Positions 44,103-53,156 of a stretch of 64,000 nucleotides of DNA are shown here, piece after piece. The stretch's first letter is position 1; each line of letters starts with the position of its first letter. The notes under the pieces were generated by a model that saw only the letters and a list, made by a program, of their open reading frames with translations, did not search any database and had not been told where the DNA came from. Origin of the DNA: Paroceanicella profunda (GTDB taxonomy: Bacteria; Pseudomonadota; Alphaproteobacteria; Rhodobacterales; Rhodobacteraceae). The position numbers were made by a program, and so were the translations under genes. Location of the stretch: positions 2,634,501 to 2,698,500 of the forward strand of contig NZ_CP040818.1 of the NCBI RefSeq assembly GCF_005887635.2, given 5' to 3'.

Positions 44103-44930
44103 ATGCGCCTCTCCGTGAGACATCGCACCACCTACACCTACGACCCGGAGGCCGACCGCGTGGCGCTGCGGCTGAAGCTCTACCCCTCCACCCATTCCGG
44201 CCAGCGCGTGCTGGACTGGTCGGTGAGCGTGAACGGCGACACGGTCGCCCCCCTGGTGCGGGACGCCTACGGCGACCAGATCGGGCTGTGGAACCACATG
44301 ACCCCGCTGGGCGCGGCGGAGATCGTGGCCAGCGGCACCGTGGAGGTGACCGATACCACCGGGATGATCCGCGACCTGCCGTCCCACCCGCCGCCGGGCA
44401 TCTTCCTGCGCGACACGGCCCTCACAGAGCCGGACGCGGCCCTCCTCGCCTTCGCCCGGGCGATCACGGCGGAGAGCGAGCTGGAGCGGGCGCATTCCCT
44501 CTCCGCCGCGGTGACGGAGGCGGTGGAATACCGCCCCGGCCTCACCGATGCGAAGACCACCGCGGCCCAGGCCCTCGCCCTCGGCGCCGGGGTCTGCCAG
44601 GACCATGCGCATGTGTTCATCGCCGCGGCGCGCAGCATCGGCATTCCGGCGCGCTACGTCGTGGGCTACCTGCTCACCGACGACGAGGAGAACACCCTGG
44701 TCGAAACTCATGCCTGGGCGGAGGCGCATGTCACCGGGCTGGGCTGGATCGGCTTCGACCCGTCCAACGCCGTCTGTCCGACGGACCGCTACGTGCGCCT
44801 GTCCTGCGGGCTGGACGCGCCGGATGCGGCCCCGGTGAACGGCAACGTGCTCGGTCAGCCGGACATCGGCTTCGACACCGATGTCACCGTGATCCAGGGT
44901 CAGCAGCAGCAGAGCCAGTCGCAGGGATGA
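44103..44930 (+). CDS. Transglutaminase-like cysteine peptidase family protein
   Basis: 275 residues. An N-terminal beta domain (MRLSVRHRTTYTYD, about 1-85) precedes the transglutaminase core. The catalytic triad is C165 (GAGVCQDHAHVFIAAARSIGIPARYVVGY), H203 (ETHAWAEAHV) and D219 (GWIGFDPSNA). The C-terminal tail is Gln/Ser-rich. It is the third gene of the ATP-grasp/alpha-E operon, starting 7 nt after the previous stop. Probably cleaves or modifies a peptide-like product made by the ligase; inference from the conserved gene trio. Confidence 0.94.
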   Translation: MRLSVRHRTTYTYDPEADRVALRLKLYPSTHSGQRVLDWSVSVNGDTVAPLVRDAYGDQIGLWNHMTPLGAAEIVASGTVEVTDTTGMIRDLPSHPPPGIFLRDTALTEPDAALLAFARAITAESELERAHSLSAAVTEAVEYRPGLTDAKTTAAQALALGAGVCQDHAHVFIAAARSIGIPARYVVGYLLTDDEENTLVETHAWAEAHVTGLGWIGFDPSNAVCPTDRYVRLSCGLDAPDAAPVNGNVLGQPDIGFDTDVTVIQGQQQQSQSQG

Positions 44931-45074
44931 CACGCCCGCCGGCCGGCCGCCGGCACCGGCAAGTTCGCCCTTGAAGCGTGCCGCGGGCCGCTGATACAGC
45001 CCGAGGAGGAGCAGGCGCGCGGCGTCAGCCGCCCCATGCCGTCCGGCGCCGGGGCCAGGACCGGGAAGACACCG

Positions 45075-45998
45075 ATGAACCCCATCCGTGGCATCGTGCT
45101 GAAGGTGATGTCTGTCGTCATCTTCATGGTGATGTCGGCCTTCATCAAGGCCACCGCCGCGGAGGTTCCGCCCGGCGAGCAGGTGTTCTTCCGCTCCTTC
45201 TTCGCGATTCCCCCCATCGTGGCCTGGCTGTGGTGGCGGCGCGAGTTTCCCGCCGCGCTGCGCAGCAACAACCCGATGGGGCATTTCTGGCGCTCGCTGG
45301 TGGGTGTCTCCTCGATGGGGTGCAGCTTTCTCGCGCTCGGCCTCCTGCCGCTGCCCGAGTCGGTGGCCATCGGCTATGCCTCGCCGCTGCTGGCCACCAT
45401 CTTCGCCGCCATGTTCCTGGGCGAGAACGTGCGCGCCTACCGCATCGGCGCGGTGGCGCTCGGCCTTGCCGGTGTGGTTCTGGTGCTCTCGCCGCGCATG
45501 ACCACCGTGGACCCCTCGCTCGCGACCAGGATGGAGACGGTCGGCGCCTTCGCGGCCCTCACCGGGGCCGTGTTCGGCGCGCTGGCGGCGATCTTCGTGC
45601 GCAAGCTGGTGCAGAAGGAACCGGCGGCGGCCATCGTGTTCTACTTCAGCGTCATCGCGTCCGTGCTGTCTCTGGTCACGCTGCCCTGGGGCTGGGTGTG
45701 GCCGCGCTGGGAGATGCTGGCGATGCTGGTGGCGGCAGGGCTGTTCGGCGGGGTGGGGCAGATCCTGATGACCTCCTCCTACCGCCACGCGGAGACCTCG
45801 GTGATCGCCCCCTTCGAATACACCTCGATGGTCTTCGCGCTGGGGCTTGGCTATTTCGTCTTCGCCGAAGTGCCGACCTGGACGATGGTCGGCGGCGCGG
45901 CGCTGGTGGTGACGGCCGGCCTGCTGATCATCTGGCGCGAACACGCCCTGGGCATCGAGCGCAAGCGCGCCCGCAAGGCGATGACCCCGCAGGCCTGA
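45075..45998 (+). CDS. DMT superfamily transporter (EamA family)
   Basis: 307 residues with ten predicted helices in two EamA repeats. The first includes VFFRSFFAIPPIVAWL and MGCSFLALGLLPLPESVAIGYASPLLATIFAAMFLGE; the second includes AAIVFYFSVIASVLSLV and SVIAPFEYTSMVFALGLGYFVFAEVPTWTMVGGAALVVTAGLLI. It is an inner-membrane metabolite exporter or importer with unknown substrate. The ATG at 45075 is preferred over 45036 because it starts the typical MNPIRGIVLKV N terminus. Confidence 0.9.
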   Translation: MNPIRGIVLKVMSVVIFMVMSAFIKATAAEVPPGEQVFFRSFFAIPPIVAWLWWRREFPAALRSNNPMGHFWRSLVGVSSMGCSFLALGLLPLPESVAIGYASPLLATIFAAMFLGENVRAYRIGAVALGLAGVVLVLSPRMTTVDPSLATRMETVGAFAALTGAVFGALAAIFVRKLVQKEPAAAIVFYFSVIASVLSLVTLPWGWVWPRWEMLAMLVAAGLFGGVGQILMTSSYRHAETSVIAPFEYTSMVFALGLGYFVFAEVPTWTMVGGAALVVTAGLLIIWREHALGIERKRARKAMTPQA

Positions 45999-46029
45999 CG
46001 CCCGGTCCGCCAGCGGCCCTCCCCGTGGC

Positions 46030-46154
46030 GTGATGTTCCCCGGCGGCGTGGCCCCCCCTGTGCCGCGATATGCTCCGGCGACGCGATATGCTCCGGCGAC
46101 CCGATATGCTCCGGCGACGTGATGTACCCGGGCCGCGCGATGTACCCGGGCGAC
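46030..46154. repeat. 18-bp tandem repeat, about seven units
   Basis: Units begin at 46030, 46048 (a decayed 17-bp unit), 46065, 46083, 46101, 46119 and 46137. Units 3 and 4 are both GCGATATGCTCCGGCGAC and unit 5 differs by one base. The last two have TGTACCCGGG in place of TATGCTCCGG. It fills half of the convergent spacer between the DMT gene and the formate dehydrogenase locus; no gene is recognised there. Confidence 0.92.
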
Positions 46155-46247
46155 GCCCCTTGTGGACGCGCCTCACCCGTGGTCATCTCCTGCGCCACCG
46201 CCGCGCGCAGCGGAGGCCCCGCGGGCACCTCCGTGCGACCCCGCGCG

Positions 46248-46271
46248 CGCCCCGAGGGCGGCGCCGGGGCG
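46248..46271 (-). terminator. Candidate terminator of the fdh operon
   Basis: CGCCCCG (46248-46254) pairs with CGGGGCG (46265-46271) around a 10-nt loop, 5 nt past the stop of the last minus-strand gene. No T run. Confidence 0.4.
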
Positions 46272-46276
46272 AGGGG

Positions 46277-46414
46277 TCAGCGCGGGTCCTGGTCCAGTCG
46301 GACGTTCTGCATCTTGTAGACCTCCGCGGAGGACCAGTTCATCGTGTTCAGCGCATAGGGCGCGGCCACCCCGATGCCCACGATGGCCAGAACGGCGAGG
46401 ATGAAGGCTTTCAT
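46277..46414 (-). CDS. 45-residue membrane protein, last gene of the fdh operon
   Basis: A short open frame with an N-terminal hydrophobic helix (residues about 3-22, AFILAVLAIVGIGVAAPYAL), then a polar tail with WSSAEVYKMQNVRLD. Its ATG is preceded by AGGGAG at 6 nt spacing and lies only 14 nt after the cytochrome gene, which argues for a real translated gene. It could be a signal-anchored or secreted small subunit. No named family recognised. Confidence 0.7.
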   Translation of the reverse strand: MKAFILAVLAIVGIGVAAPYALNTMNWSSAEVYKMQNVRLDQDPR

Positions 46415-46428
46415 GTGCGGCTCCCTGG

Positions 46429-47724
46429 TCAGCGGGTTGCGTCCCGCAGGTAGTCTATCAGATCGGTACGGTCCTGCGCGCGGGTGATGCGCTGCATCGG
46501 CATCTTCGATCCCGGTGTATAATGCTCCGGCCCGAGATCGAACAGCCTGTCGAGGGTCTCCGGCGACCAGATGATGTCCGAGCTGCCGAGCGCCTCGGAA
46601 TAGCCGTAGCCGGGCAGGGTTCCGGCCTTGCGCCCGAAGATCCGGTGCAGGCTCGGCCCGGCGCGGCGGGCATCCTGCGGCGTGAGCGTGTGGCAGACGG
46701 AACATTTGCGCGCGAACTGCCGCTCGCCATTGCTCACGCCGGCGGCATCGACCTTGAAGCGCGGGCCCGCGCCACCGGGGAACAGCGGCCCGGCCGGCCC
46801 GTCCACAGGCCAGATCACCGCGTGAGCGGCCAGCCCCGCGGCCACGAGTCGTGTCTCGTCGAGGAAGGCGAGTGCCCAGATCGGCCCGCCGCTCCCGGAC
46901 GCGGGGATCGCGCGCAGCGGCGTCCAGTCGGAGGTCCTGACCAGCGTGATCGCCCCCTGTCCGTCCCCCGCCGCGAGCAGCGCGCCGGAGGGCGTGGCGG
47001 CGAGGGCGAGCACGGGCGTGCGCTCGAGCGCCAGTTCCGCCAGCGGCGCCTCCGAGGCGAGGTCGATGGCACCGATATGCCCGTCCACCGTACCATAGGC
47101 CAGCCATCCGGGCCCGGGCACCAGGACGTTGATGCCGAAACCGCCCCTGAGCACGTCGCGCCGGGGCTCCAGCCCTTCCGGGCCCAGCTCCCAGCGCCGC
47201 AGGGTGCCATCGGCGGACGCCGAGTAAAGCCGGTCCGGCCCGGCGAAGGCCACGGCGTTCACCGCGCCGGAGCCGGCCTGCTCCAGCCCCAGAAGCCGGC
47301 CGGTGTCGATATCCCACAGGCCGACGGCCCCGTCCCAGCTCGCCGAGGCGAAGCGCCTGCCGTCCGGCGAGAGGGCGAGGCCCATCACCTTGCCCTTGTG
47401 GCCGGTGAAATGCCGCAGGGCCGTGCCCGTCTCCGTGTCCCAGGCGATGATGTCGAAATCGTCCCCGCCCGAAAGCAGGCGGCCGGGCCCGGCGCCGATG
47501 GCGACATTCACCGCCGCGGCATGGCCTTCGAGCCAGCGCAGATGGGCACCCGAGAGGCTCCACAGCCCCACGGAATTGTCGAAGCTGGCGCTGAGGATCA
47601 GCTCTCCCGCCCGGGACAGGCCCTTCACCGGCCCGCCATGCCCGGTGAGCGCGGTTTGCGCCGCGCCGGCCTGTGCGACCAGGCCGACGAGCAGCGCGGC
47701 AAGGGCCCGGCAGGCCGGGATCAT
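46429..47724 (-). CDS. WD40 beta-propeller fused to cytochrome c
   Basis: 431 residues. A signal peptide (MIPACRALAALLVGLVAQAGAAQ) sends it to the periplasm. Residues about 25-320 form about seven WD40-like blades (LTGHGGPVKGLS, SASFDNSVGLWSLSG, HAAAVNVAI, TGHKGKVMGLALSPDGRRFASASWDGAVGLWD). The C-terminal about 100 residues are a class I cytochrome c with heme site C341-SV-C344-H345 and likely methionine ligand M408 in SKMPM. The ATG overlaps the stop of the FDH gamma subunit (ATGA), so it is translationally coupled to formate dehydrogenase. It may accept electrons from the complex or hold it together; this role is inferred from position. Confidence 0.9.
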   Translation of the reverse strand: MIPACRALAALLVGLVAQAGAAQTALTGHGGPVKGLSRAGELILSASFDNSVGLWSLSGAHLRWLEGHAAAVNVAIGAGPGRLLSGGDDFDIIAWDTETGTALRHFTGHKGKVMGLALSPDGRRFASASWDGAVGLWDIDTGRLLGLEQAGSGAVNAVAFAGPDRLYSASADGTLRRWELGPEGLEPRRDVLRGGFGINVLVPGPGWLAYGTVDGHIGAIDLASEAPLAELALERTPVLALAATPSGALLAAGDGQGAITLVRTSDWTPLRAIPASGSGGPIWALAFLDETRLVAAGLAAHAVIWPVDGPAGPLFPGGAGPRFKVDAAGVSNGERQFARKCSVCHTLTPQDARRAGPSLHRIFGRKAGTLPGYGYSEALGSSDIIWSPETLDRLFDLGPEHYTPGSKMPMQRITRAQDRTDLIDYLRDATR

Positions 47725-48965
47725 TCGGCGGGCGTGCGCCGGGAGGTGCGGGCGCTCACTTCGTCGACCCAGAGATTGTGGTGCTCGCGGGCCCAGTTGA
47801 GATCCACGTCGCCGGAGCCCATGGCGTCGAAGGCGCCCTCCATGCCCAGCGTGCCGATGTAGATATGGGCGATGACGATCGCGATCATCACCAGCGCCAC
47901 GGCGGCGTGCCAGATGGTCTGGTACTGCATTTCCTGCAGGGCGGTGACCGGCTGGCTCACGTCGATGCCGATGAAGGACAGCGACAGGCCGATGTCATGG
48001 AAGAAGCCGAAGGTCTTGCCCATCAGCCCGGTCTGGAACGGGAACAGCAGCGCGATGCCCGACAGGCTGAGCGAGGCGCCGAGCAGGATGACCGACCAGA
48101 AGATCAGCTTCTGCCCGGCGTTGAACTTGCCCGCGTCGGGGTGGGAATGCTCGGAGAACAGCCCGCCGCCCTTCATCAGCCAGACCAGGTCGCGCGGGTG
48201 GGGAATGTTGCGGCCCACCCACATCACGAAGATCAGGATGAGCCCCAGCATGAAGGCCCAGGCGATGTTGTTATGCACCCATTTGCCCCACCAGGCGGTG
48301 AGGGAGTAGGCCTCGTGGCCGATGATCGGCAGGATGTACTCCCGCCCGTAAAGCAGGTTCAGGCCGGTTAGGGCGAGGGTGACGAAGCTCACCGCCAGGA
48401 TCCAGTGGCCGAAGCGCTCGATGCCGCCGAAGCGTTTGATGCGGACGGAGGAGGGGCCGGCGGAGATGCGGATGCGACCGCGGATCAGGTAGAACAGCGC
48501 CAGCAGCACGATCATGCCGGCGGGGAAGATCAGCCCGTATTCCGGCAGCGGCCCGCGGCGCAGCAGCCGCCACTCCTCGCCATAGGGCTGGACCAGCGTC
48601 GCCGAAAGCTTGTTGGGGATGGAGACGGTGGTGGTGAAGCCGTCCTCGTCCGCGCCACGGTCCCCGCCAACGTAGCGCCACATCTCGGACCGCGCCGGGC
48701 GTTCGGTGATCTTGCCCGGAACATCGGACATGCCGGTGGAGTCGGGCGTCGCATTGGTCACCGCGTTCGCCGGCGGGCGTACCGACTGTGCGTCGGCCAT
48801 GGTCACGAACCCCGCCAGCGTGACGGCCAGCAGTAGAAGCGAGAGCCCCAGGGCGCCGGCGGCAACGCGCAGCCGGCGCTTGCGGCGGCGCTCGAAGCGC
48901 GGGCTGGGAACCCCGCCGGCGGGGCGGGAGGCGGCGGCGCTGGCGCGCTGGGAGGATCGGGGCAT
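47721..48965 (-). CDS. Formate dehydrogenase gamma subunit, cytochrome b556 type
   Basis: 414 residues. The conserved core (about residue 175 onward) has four transmembrane helices that bind heme b, with RFGHWILAVSFVTLALTGLNLL, the histidines in SLTAWWGKWVHNNIAWAFM, and QTIWHAAVALVMIAIVIAHIYIG. An N-terminal extension contains a hydrophobic helix (about 37-58), a periplasmic stretch and another helix (FPAGMIVLLALFYLIRG), as seen in aerobic-type FDH gamma subunits. It conducts electrons from the beta subunit to quinone or cytochrome. The ATG at 48965 has GTGAGG 6 nt upstream. It is coupled to the WD40-cytochrome gene. Confidence 0.92.
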   Translation of the reverse strand: MPRSSQRASAAASRPAGGVPSPRFERRRKRRLRVAAGALGLSLLLLAVTLAGFVTMADAQSVRPPANAVTNATPDSTGMSDVPGKITERPARSEMWRYVGGDRGADEDGFTTTVSIPNKLSATLVQPYGEEWRLLRRGPLPEYGLIFPAGMIVLLALFYLIRGRIRISAGPSSVRIKRFGGIERFGHWILAVSFVTLALTGLNLLYGREYILPIIGHEAYSLTAWWGKWVHNNIAWAFMLGLILIFVMWVGRNIPHPRDLVWLMKGGGLFSEHSHPDAGKFNAGQKLIFWSVILLGASLSLSGIALLFPFQTGLMGKTFGFFHDIGLSLSFIGIDVSQPVTALQEMQYQTIWHAAVALVMIAIVIAHIYIGTLGMEGAFDAMGSGDVDLNWAREHHNLWVDEVSARTSRRTPAE

Positions 48966-49063
48966 GCGGGACCTCACGCGTCTTGTCGTCGGATGGCGCG
49001 CCGGGCAGGGCCGGCCTGGCGCGACGGGGCGCGGGCCCCGCGGGGCCCGCGCAGGCGGAGGGA

Positions 49064-49660
49064 TCAGCTGTCGTTCTGCTTGCCGTAGGCGGTGCCCCAG
49101 CCCCAGGTGTCACCACCGAAGCCCCGGGCCACCACACGCTCGCGGAAGATGTTCGACACGTCGTTCGCGTCTCCCGCCAGCAGGGCCTTGGTCGAGCACA
49201 TTTCCGCGCAGATGGGCAGCTTGCCCTCGGCGATGCGGTTGCGGCCGTACTTGCGGAACTCGGCGGGGGAATTGTCCTCCTCCGGGCCGCCGGCACAGAA
49301 GGTGCACTTGTCCATCTTGCCGCGCGAGCCGAAGTTTCCGGCCTGCGGGTACTGCGGCGCGCCGAAGGGGCAGGCGTAGAAGCAGTAGCCGCAGCCGATG
49401 CACAGGTCCTTGGAGTGCAGGACGATTCCGTCCTCGGTCTTGTAGAAACAGTCCACCGGGCAGACGGCCATGCAGGGCGCGTCGGCGCAGTGCATGCAGG
49501 CCACGGAGATGGATTTCTCCCCCGGGCGGCCGTCATTGATGGTCACCACCCGGCGGCGGTTGATGCCCCAGGGGATCTCGTGCTCGTTCTTGCACGCGGT
49601 GACGCAGGCGTTGCATTCGATGCAGCGTTCGGCGTCGCAAAGAAAGGCTGCTTTTCCCAT
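49064..49660 (-). CDS. Formate dehydrogenase beta subunit, four 4Fe-4S clusters
   Basis: 198 residues. Ferredoxin-like electron-transfer subunit with four cysteine sets: C13-x2-C-x2-C-x3-C (CIECNACVTAC), CMHCADAPCMAVCP, CIGCGYCFYACP, and CTFC paired with a later CAEMC. The last, split set is as in DMSO-reductase-family beta subunits. The C-terminal membrane anchor of FdnH/FdoH is absent. It sits between the catalytic and gamma genes and links them electrically. Confidence 0.94.
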   Translation of the reverse strand: MGKAAFLCDAERCIECNACVTACKNEHEIPWGINRRRVVTINDGRPGEKSISVACMHCADAPCMAVCPVDCFYKTEDGIVLHSKDLCIGCGYCFYACPFGAPQYPQAGNFGSRGKMDKCTFCAGGPEEDNSPAEFRKYGRNRIAEGKLPICAEMCSTKALLAGDANDVSNIFRERVVARGFGGDTWGWGTAYGKQNDS

Positions 49661-49671
49661 CGTGCTCTCCC

Positions 49672-52575
49672 TCAGGCTTTCATGATCTGGCAGAGGGTGG
49701 CTTTCGTCTCCTGCATCTGCGTGACGGAGTCGTAGCCATAGGTCTGCGCGGTGTTGCTTGATTCGCCGAGCACGATCGGATCGGCCCCCTCGGGGTACTT
49801 GTAGCGCCGGTCCTCACCCTGCCAGATGCCGCCGAAGTGGAAGGGCATGAAGGCAACGCCCCGGCCCACCCGCTCGGTGATCATCGCGGCGACGCGGATG
49901 CGGCCCTTGTCCGGGCCTTCGACCCAGACATACTCGCCGTCCTTGATGCTGCGGTCGTTCGCGTCGCGCGGGTTGATCTCGATGAACATCTGCTGCTGCA
50001 GCTCGGCCAGCCAGGGGTTGGAGCGGGTCTCGTCGCCGCCGCCCTCGTATTCCACCAGACGCCCGGAGGTGAGGATGATCGGGTAGGTTTCCGAGAAATC
50101 CTGCTTCTGGATCGAGGCGTAGAGCGTGGGCATGCGCCAGTCGCGCCGGTCCTCGTAGGTGGGGTAATCGGCCACCAGGTCGCGGCGGCTGGTGTAGAGC
50201 GGCTCGCGGTGCACCGGCACGGGGTCGGGGAAGTTCCACACCACGCAGCGGGCCTTGGCGTTGCCGTAGGGCGCGCAGCCGTGCTCGATGGCGACGCGCT
50301 GGATGCCGCCGGAAAGGTCGGTCTTCCAGTTCACCTTGCCCACTGCATCGGCTTCCGAGGAGCCGGCGACGGCCTCGATGGAGGCGCGCTCATCCGCCGT
50401 GAGGTCCTTGTCCCAGCCGAGCTGGGTCAGCATGGCCATGGTGAACTCGGGGTAGCCGTCCTCGATCTCCGAGCCCTTGGGCCAGGAGCCTTCGGCGAGC
50501 AGGTTCTCGCCGTCACGCTCCACGCCGAAGCGGGCGCGGAAGCCCATGCCGCCGTCCTTCACGTGCAGGTCGGTGTTGTAGAGCACCGGCGAGCCCGGGT
50601 GGTTCATCTCCGGTGTGCCCCAGGCCGGCCAGGGCAGGCCGTAATAATCCCCGTCGCAGGGGCCGCCATTGGCGCGCAGCGTGGTGCGGTCGAAGGTGGC
50701 CTGGTTCTCCATGTGGGCGCGCAGGCGCTCCGGGCTCTGGGCGGTGTAGCCTACGGTCCACATGCCGCGGTTGAACTCCCGCGTCAGGTCCTCGATGAGC
50801 GGCTCGTCGCCGTTCACCTCGATGTTGCGGAAGATCCGGTCGGAGAAGCCGAACTTGTCGGAGAACAGCTTCAGGATCACGTGGTCGGGCCTGGATTCGA
50901 ACAGCGGTTCGACCACGCGCTCGCGCCACTGCAGCGAGCGGTTGGAGGCGGTGACGGAGCCGTAGCTCTCGAACTGCGAGCAGGCCGGCAGCAGCCAGAC
51001 ATTGTCCGTGCGGTCATGCATGATGGCCGAGATGGTGGGGTAGGGGTCCACCACCACCAGCATGTCGAGCTTTTCCATCGCCTGCTTCATCTCGGGAAGG
51101 CGGGTCTGGGAGTTCGGCGCGTGGCCCCAGAACACCATGCAGCGCAGGTTGGCCGGCTGGTCGATGTTCTCCGCCGGCTCCAGCACGCCGTCGAACCAGC
51201 GCGACACCGTGATGCCCTTGGCCTCCATGATGTCCTTGGAGGCGAAGCGGGAGGCGAAGTAGGCGTAATCCTCCTCCCACACCCGGGCCCAGTGTTTCCA
51301 CGAGCCCTCCGTCAGGCCGTAATATCCGGGCAGCGTGTCGGCGAGCACGCCGAGATCTGTGGCCCCCTGCACGTTGTCATGGCCGCGGAAGATGTTGGTT
51401 CCGCCGCCGGGCTTGCCCATGTTGCCCAGCGCGAGCTGGAGGATGCAGTAGGCGCGGGTGTTGTTGTTGCCGGTGGTGTGCTGGGTGCCGCCCATGCACC
51501 AGATCAGCGTGCCGGGGCGGTTCTCCGCCAGGGTGCGGGCGACGCGGTGCATCTGCTCCTCGGGCACGCCGGTGACACGTTCGACCTCGTCGGGTGTCCA
51601 CTTCTTCACTTCCTCGCGCACCTGGTCGAGGCCCCAGACGCGCTGGTTGATGTATTCCTTGTCTTCCCAGCCGTTCTCCAGCACGTGCCAGAGCAGGCCC
51701 CAGATCAGCGCCACGTCTGATCCGGGGCGCATGCGCACGTATTCGGTGGCATGGGCGGCGGTGCGGGTGAAGCGCGGGTCACACACGATCAGCGGCGCGT
51801 TGTTCTGCTCCTTGGCCTTCAGCACGTGCTGGAGCGAGACCGGATGCGCCTCGGCAGGGTTGCCGCCAATGATGATGATCGCCTTGGAATTGTGGATGTC
51901 GTTGTAGGAGTTCGTCATGGCGCCGTAGCCCCATGTGTTCGCAACCCCGGCGACGGTGGTGGAGTGGCAGATGCGGGCCTGGTGGTCGACGTTGTTCGTG
52001 CCCCAGTAGGCGGCGAACTTGCGGAACAGGTAGGCCTGTTCGTTGGAGTGCTTGGCCGAGCCCAGCCAGTAGACGCTGTCCGGCCCGCTCTCCTCGCGGA
52101 TCTTGAGCATGCCGTCGCCGATCTCGTTGATGGCGTCGTTCCAGGACATGCGCTCCCACTTGCCGCCCACGAGCTTCATCGGGTATTTCAGCCGGCGCTC
52201 GCCATGGGCGTGTTCGCGCACCGAGGCGCCCTTCGCGCAATGGGCGCCCAGGTTGAACGGGCTGTCCCAGCCGGGTTCCTGCCCGATCCAGACGCCGTTC
52301 TGCACCTCGGCCATCACCGTGCAGCCCACGGAGCAATGGGTGCAGACCGATTTCACCGTCTTGATCGCGCCGCTGGCCGCGGTTTCGGCCGTGGCCTTGC
52401 GTACCGTGCCGACGCCGGCGCCGGCAATGGCGGCCAGGCCGCCCACGGCAAGGCCGGAGCGGCCGAGAAAGGTGCGCCGGTCCATTCCTTCCGCGCGTCC
52501 GCCCGCCGGGCGCCCCGCGAGGATGGATGCGGCCCGGCCGTTCTGCGCTGTCCCGTCAGTACGCTTCCTGAGCAT
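49672..52575 (-). CDS. Formate dehydrogenase catalytic (alpha) subunit, cysteine type
   Basis: 967 residues. Oxidises formate to CO2 with a Mo- or W-bis-MGD cofactor. A twin-arginine signal (DRRTFLGRSGLAVGG, residues 32-46) indicates export to the periplasm. The 4Fe-4S site is C78-x2-C81-x3-C85 with C113. The metal-ligand position is cysteine C203 in RICHSTTVAG, followed by the conserved histidine, so selenocysteine is not used. Further family blocks are GGNPAEAHPVSLQH, CMGGTQHTTGNNNTRAYCILQLALGNMGKPGGGTNIFRGHDNVQGATD, and the MGD-binding C-terminal domain. The ATG at 52575 (GGAG 8 nt upstream) is about 30 residues before the Tat motif; M31 is an alternative start. Confidence 0.96.
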   Translation of the reverse strand: MLRKRTDGTAQNGRAASILAGRPAGGRAEGMDRRTFLGRSGLAVGGLAAIAGAGVGTVRKATAETAASGAIKTVKSVCTHCSVGCTVMAEVQNGVWIGQEPGWDSPFNLGAHCAKGASVREHAHGERRLKYPMKLVGGKWERMSWNDAINEIGDGMLKIREESGPDSVYWLGSAKHSNEQAYLFRKFAAYWGTNNVDHQARICHSTTVAGVANTWGYGAMTNSYNDIHNSKAIIIIGGNPAEAHPVSLQHVLKAKEQNNAPLIVCDPRFTRTAAHATEYVRMRPGSDVALIWGLLWHVLENGWEDKEYINQRVWGLDQVREEVKKWTPDEVERVTGVPEEQMHRVARTLAENRPGTLIWCMGGTQHTTGNNNTRAYCILQLALGNMGKPGGGTNIFRGHDNVQGATDLGVLADTLPGYYGLTEGSWKHWARVWEEDYAYFASRFASKDIMEAKGITVSRWFDGVLEPAENIDQPANLRCMVFWGHAPNSQTRLPEMKQAMEKLDMLVVVDPYPTISAIMHDRTDNVWLLPACSQFESYGSVTASNRSLQWRERVVEPLFESRPDHVILKLFSDKFGFSDRIFRNIEVNGDEPLIEDLTREFNRGMWTVGYTAQSPERLRAHMENQATFDRTTLRANGGPCDGDYYGLPWPAWGTPEMNHPGSPVLYNTDLHVKDGGMGFRARFGVERDGENLLAEGSWPKGSEIEDGYPEFTMAMLTQLGWDKDLTADERASIEAVAGSSEADAVGKVNWKTDLSGGIQRVAIEHGCAPYGNAKARCVVWNFPDPVPVHREPLYTSRRDLVADYPTYEDRRDWRMPTLYASIQKQDFSETYPIILTSGRLVEYEGGGDETRSNPWLAELQQQMFIEINPRDANDRSIKDGEYVWVEGPDKGRIRVAAMITERVGRGVAFMPFHFGGIWQGEDRRYKYPEGADPIVLGESSNTAQTYGYDSVTQMQETKATLCQIMKA

Positions 52576-52665
52576 GGGAAACTCCACTCTGTCCTGGGCG
52601 CTCCGGCCCGTATGGCTGTCAGGCGCGCGGACGAACCGCCCGGCGCCCGTGGCTTCAGGCCGCGA

Positions 52666-52860
52666 TCAGCGGCAGGTCTCGTAGTATTTCAGCACATGTT
52701 CGGTCTTGCGCAGGCCGAGGCTGGTGGGCTTGACCTCCTCCGCCGCGGCGGCGGGCCCGGTGCCTGCGATGCCGCCCACCGCGACCGCCGGCAGCCCGGC
52801 CAGGCCGAGGCGCAGCAGATCGCGCCGGGACGTGTCGGTCTCTTCGGTCTTGCGCGTCAT
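52666..52860 (-). CDS. Small Tat-signal protein of the formate dehydrogenase locus
   Basis: 64 residues. A twin-arginine signal (SRRDLLRLGLAGLPAVAVGG) is followed by a short mature part (EEVKPTSLGLRKTEHVLKYYETCR). Small Tat-targeted peptides of this kind occur just upstream of FDH alpha genes in many proteobacteria. Role unknown; it may take part in export or assembly. Confidence 0.88.
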   Translation of the reverse strand: MTRKTEETDTSRRDLLRLGLAGLPAVAVGGIAGTGPAAAAEEVKPTSLGLRKTEHVLKYYETCR

Positions 52861-53156
52861 GTGCCTTCTCCTCCTGCTCGCCCCGTCGGGGCGTGATTTG
52901 CGTGGGGTCTGCCGCGCCGGCCACCCTGGCCGCCGGCATGTCCCGAATGTCCCGGCCCGTGTGTGCCGCGGACCTGTCTCCTGCGCCTTGCCCGGCCCCT
53001 AGGGAGCGGGCCCTGTCTCCCCCTCCGGCCTCCCGCCCCCTGCCGGCTGGTCGGGCGGTCCGGCCCCTGCTCCGCCGACCCCGGCGCGGCCATTTGGCAT
53101 CCGAAGTCCTGAAGACTTTGTTAACCAGGGGCCTGCCAGGGGCGGTGAGCGGCCGG

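Noticed and set aside
49672..52575. Selenocysteine formate dehydrogenase
   Set aside because: The metal-ligand codon encodes cysteine (C203); no in-frame TGA or SECIS-like element is needed.
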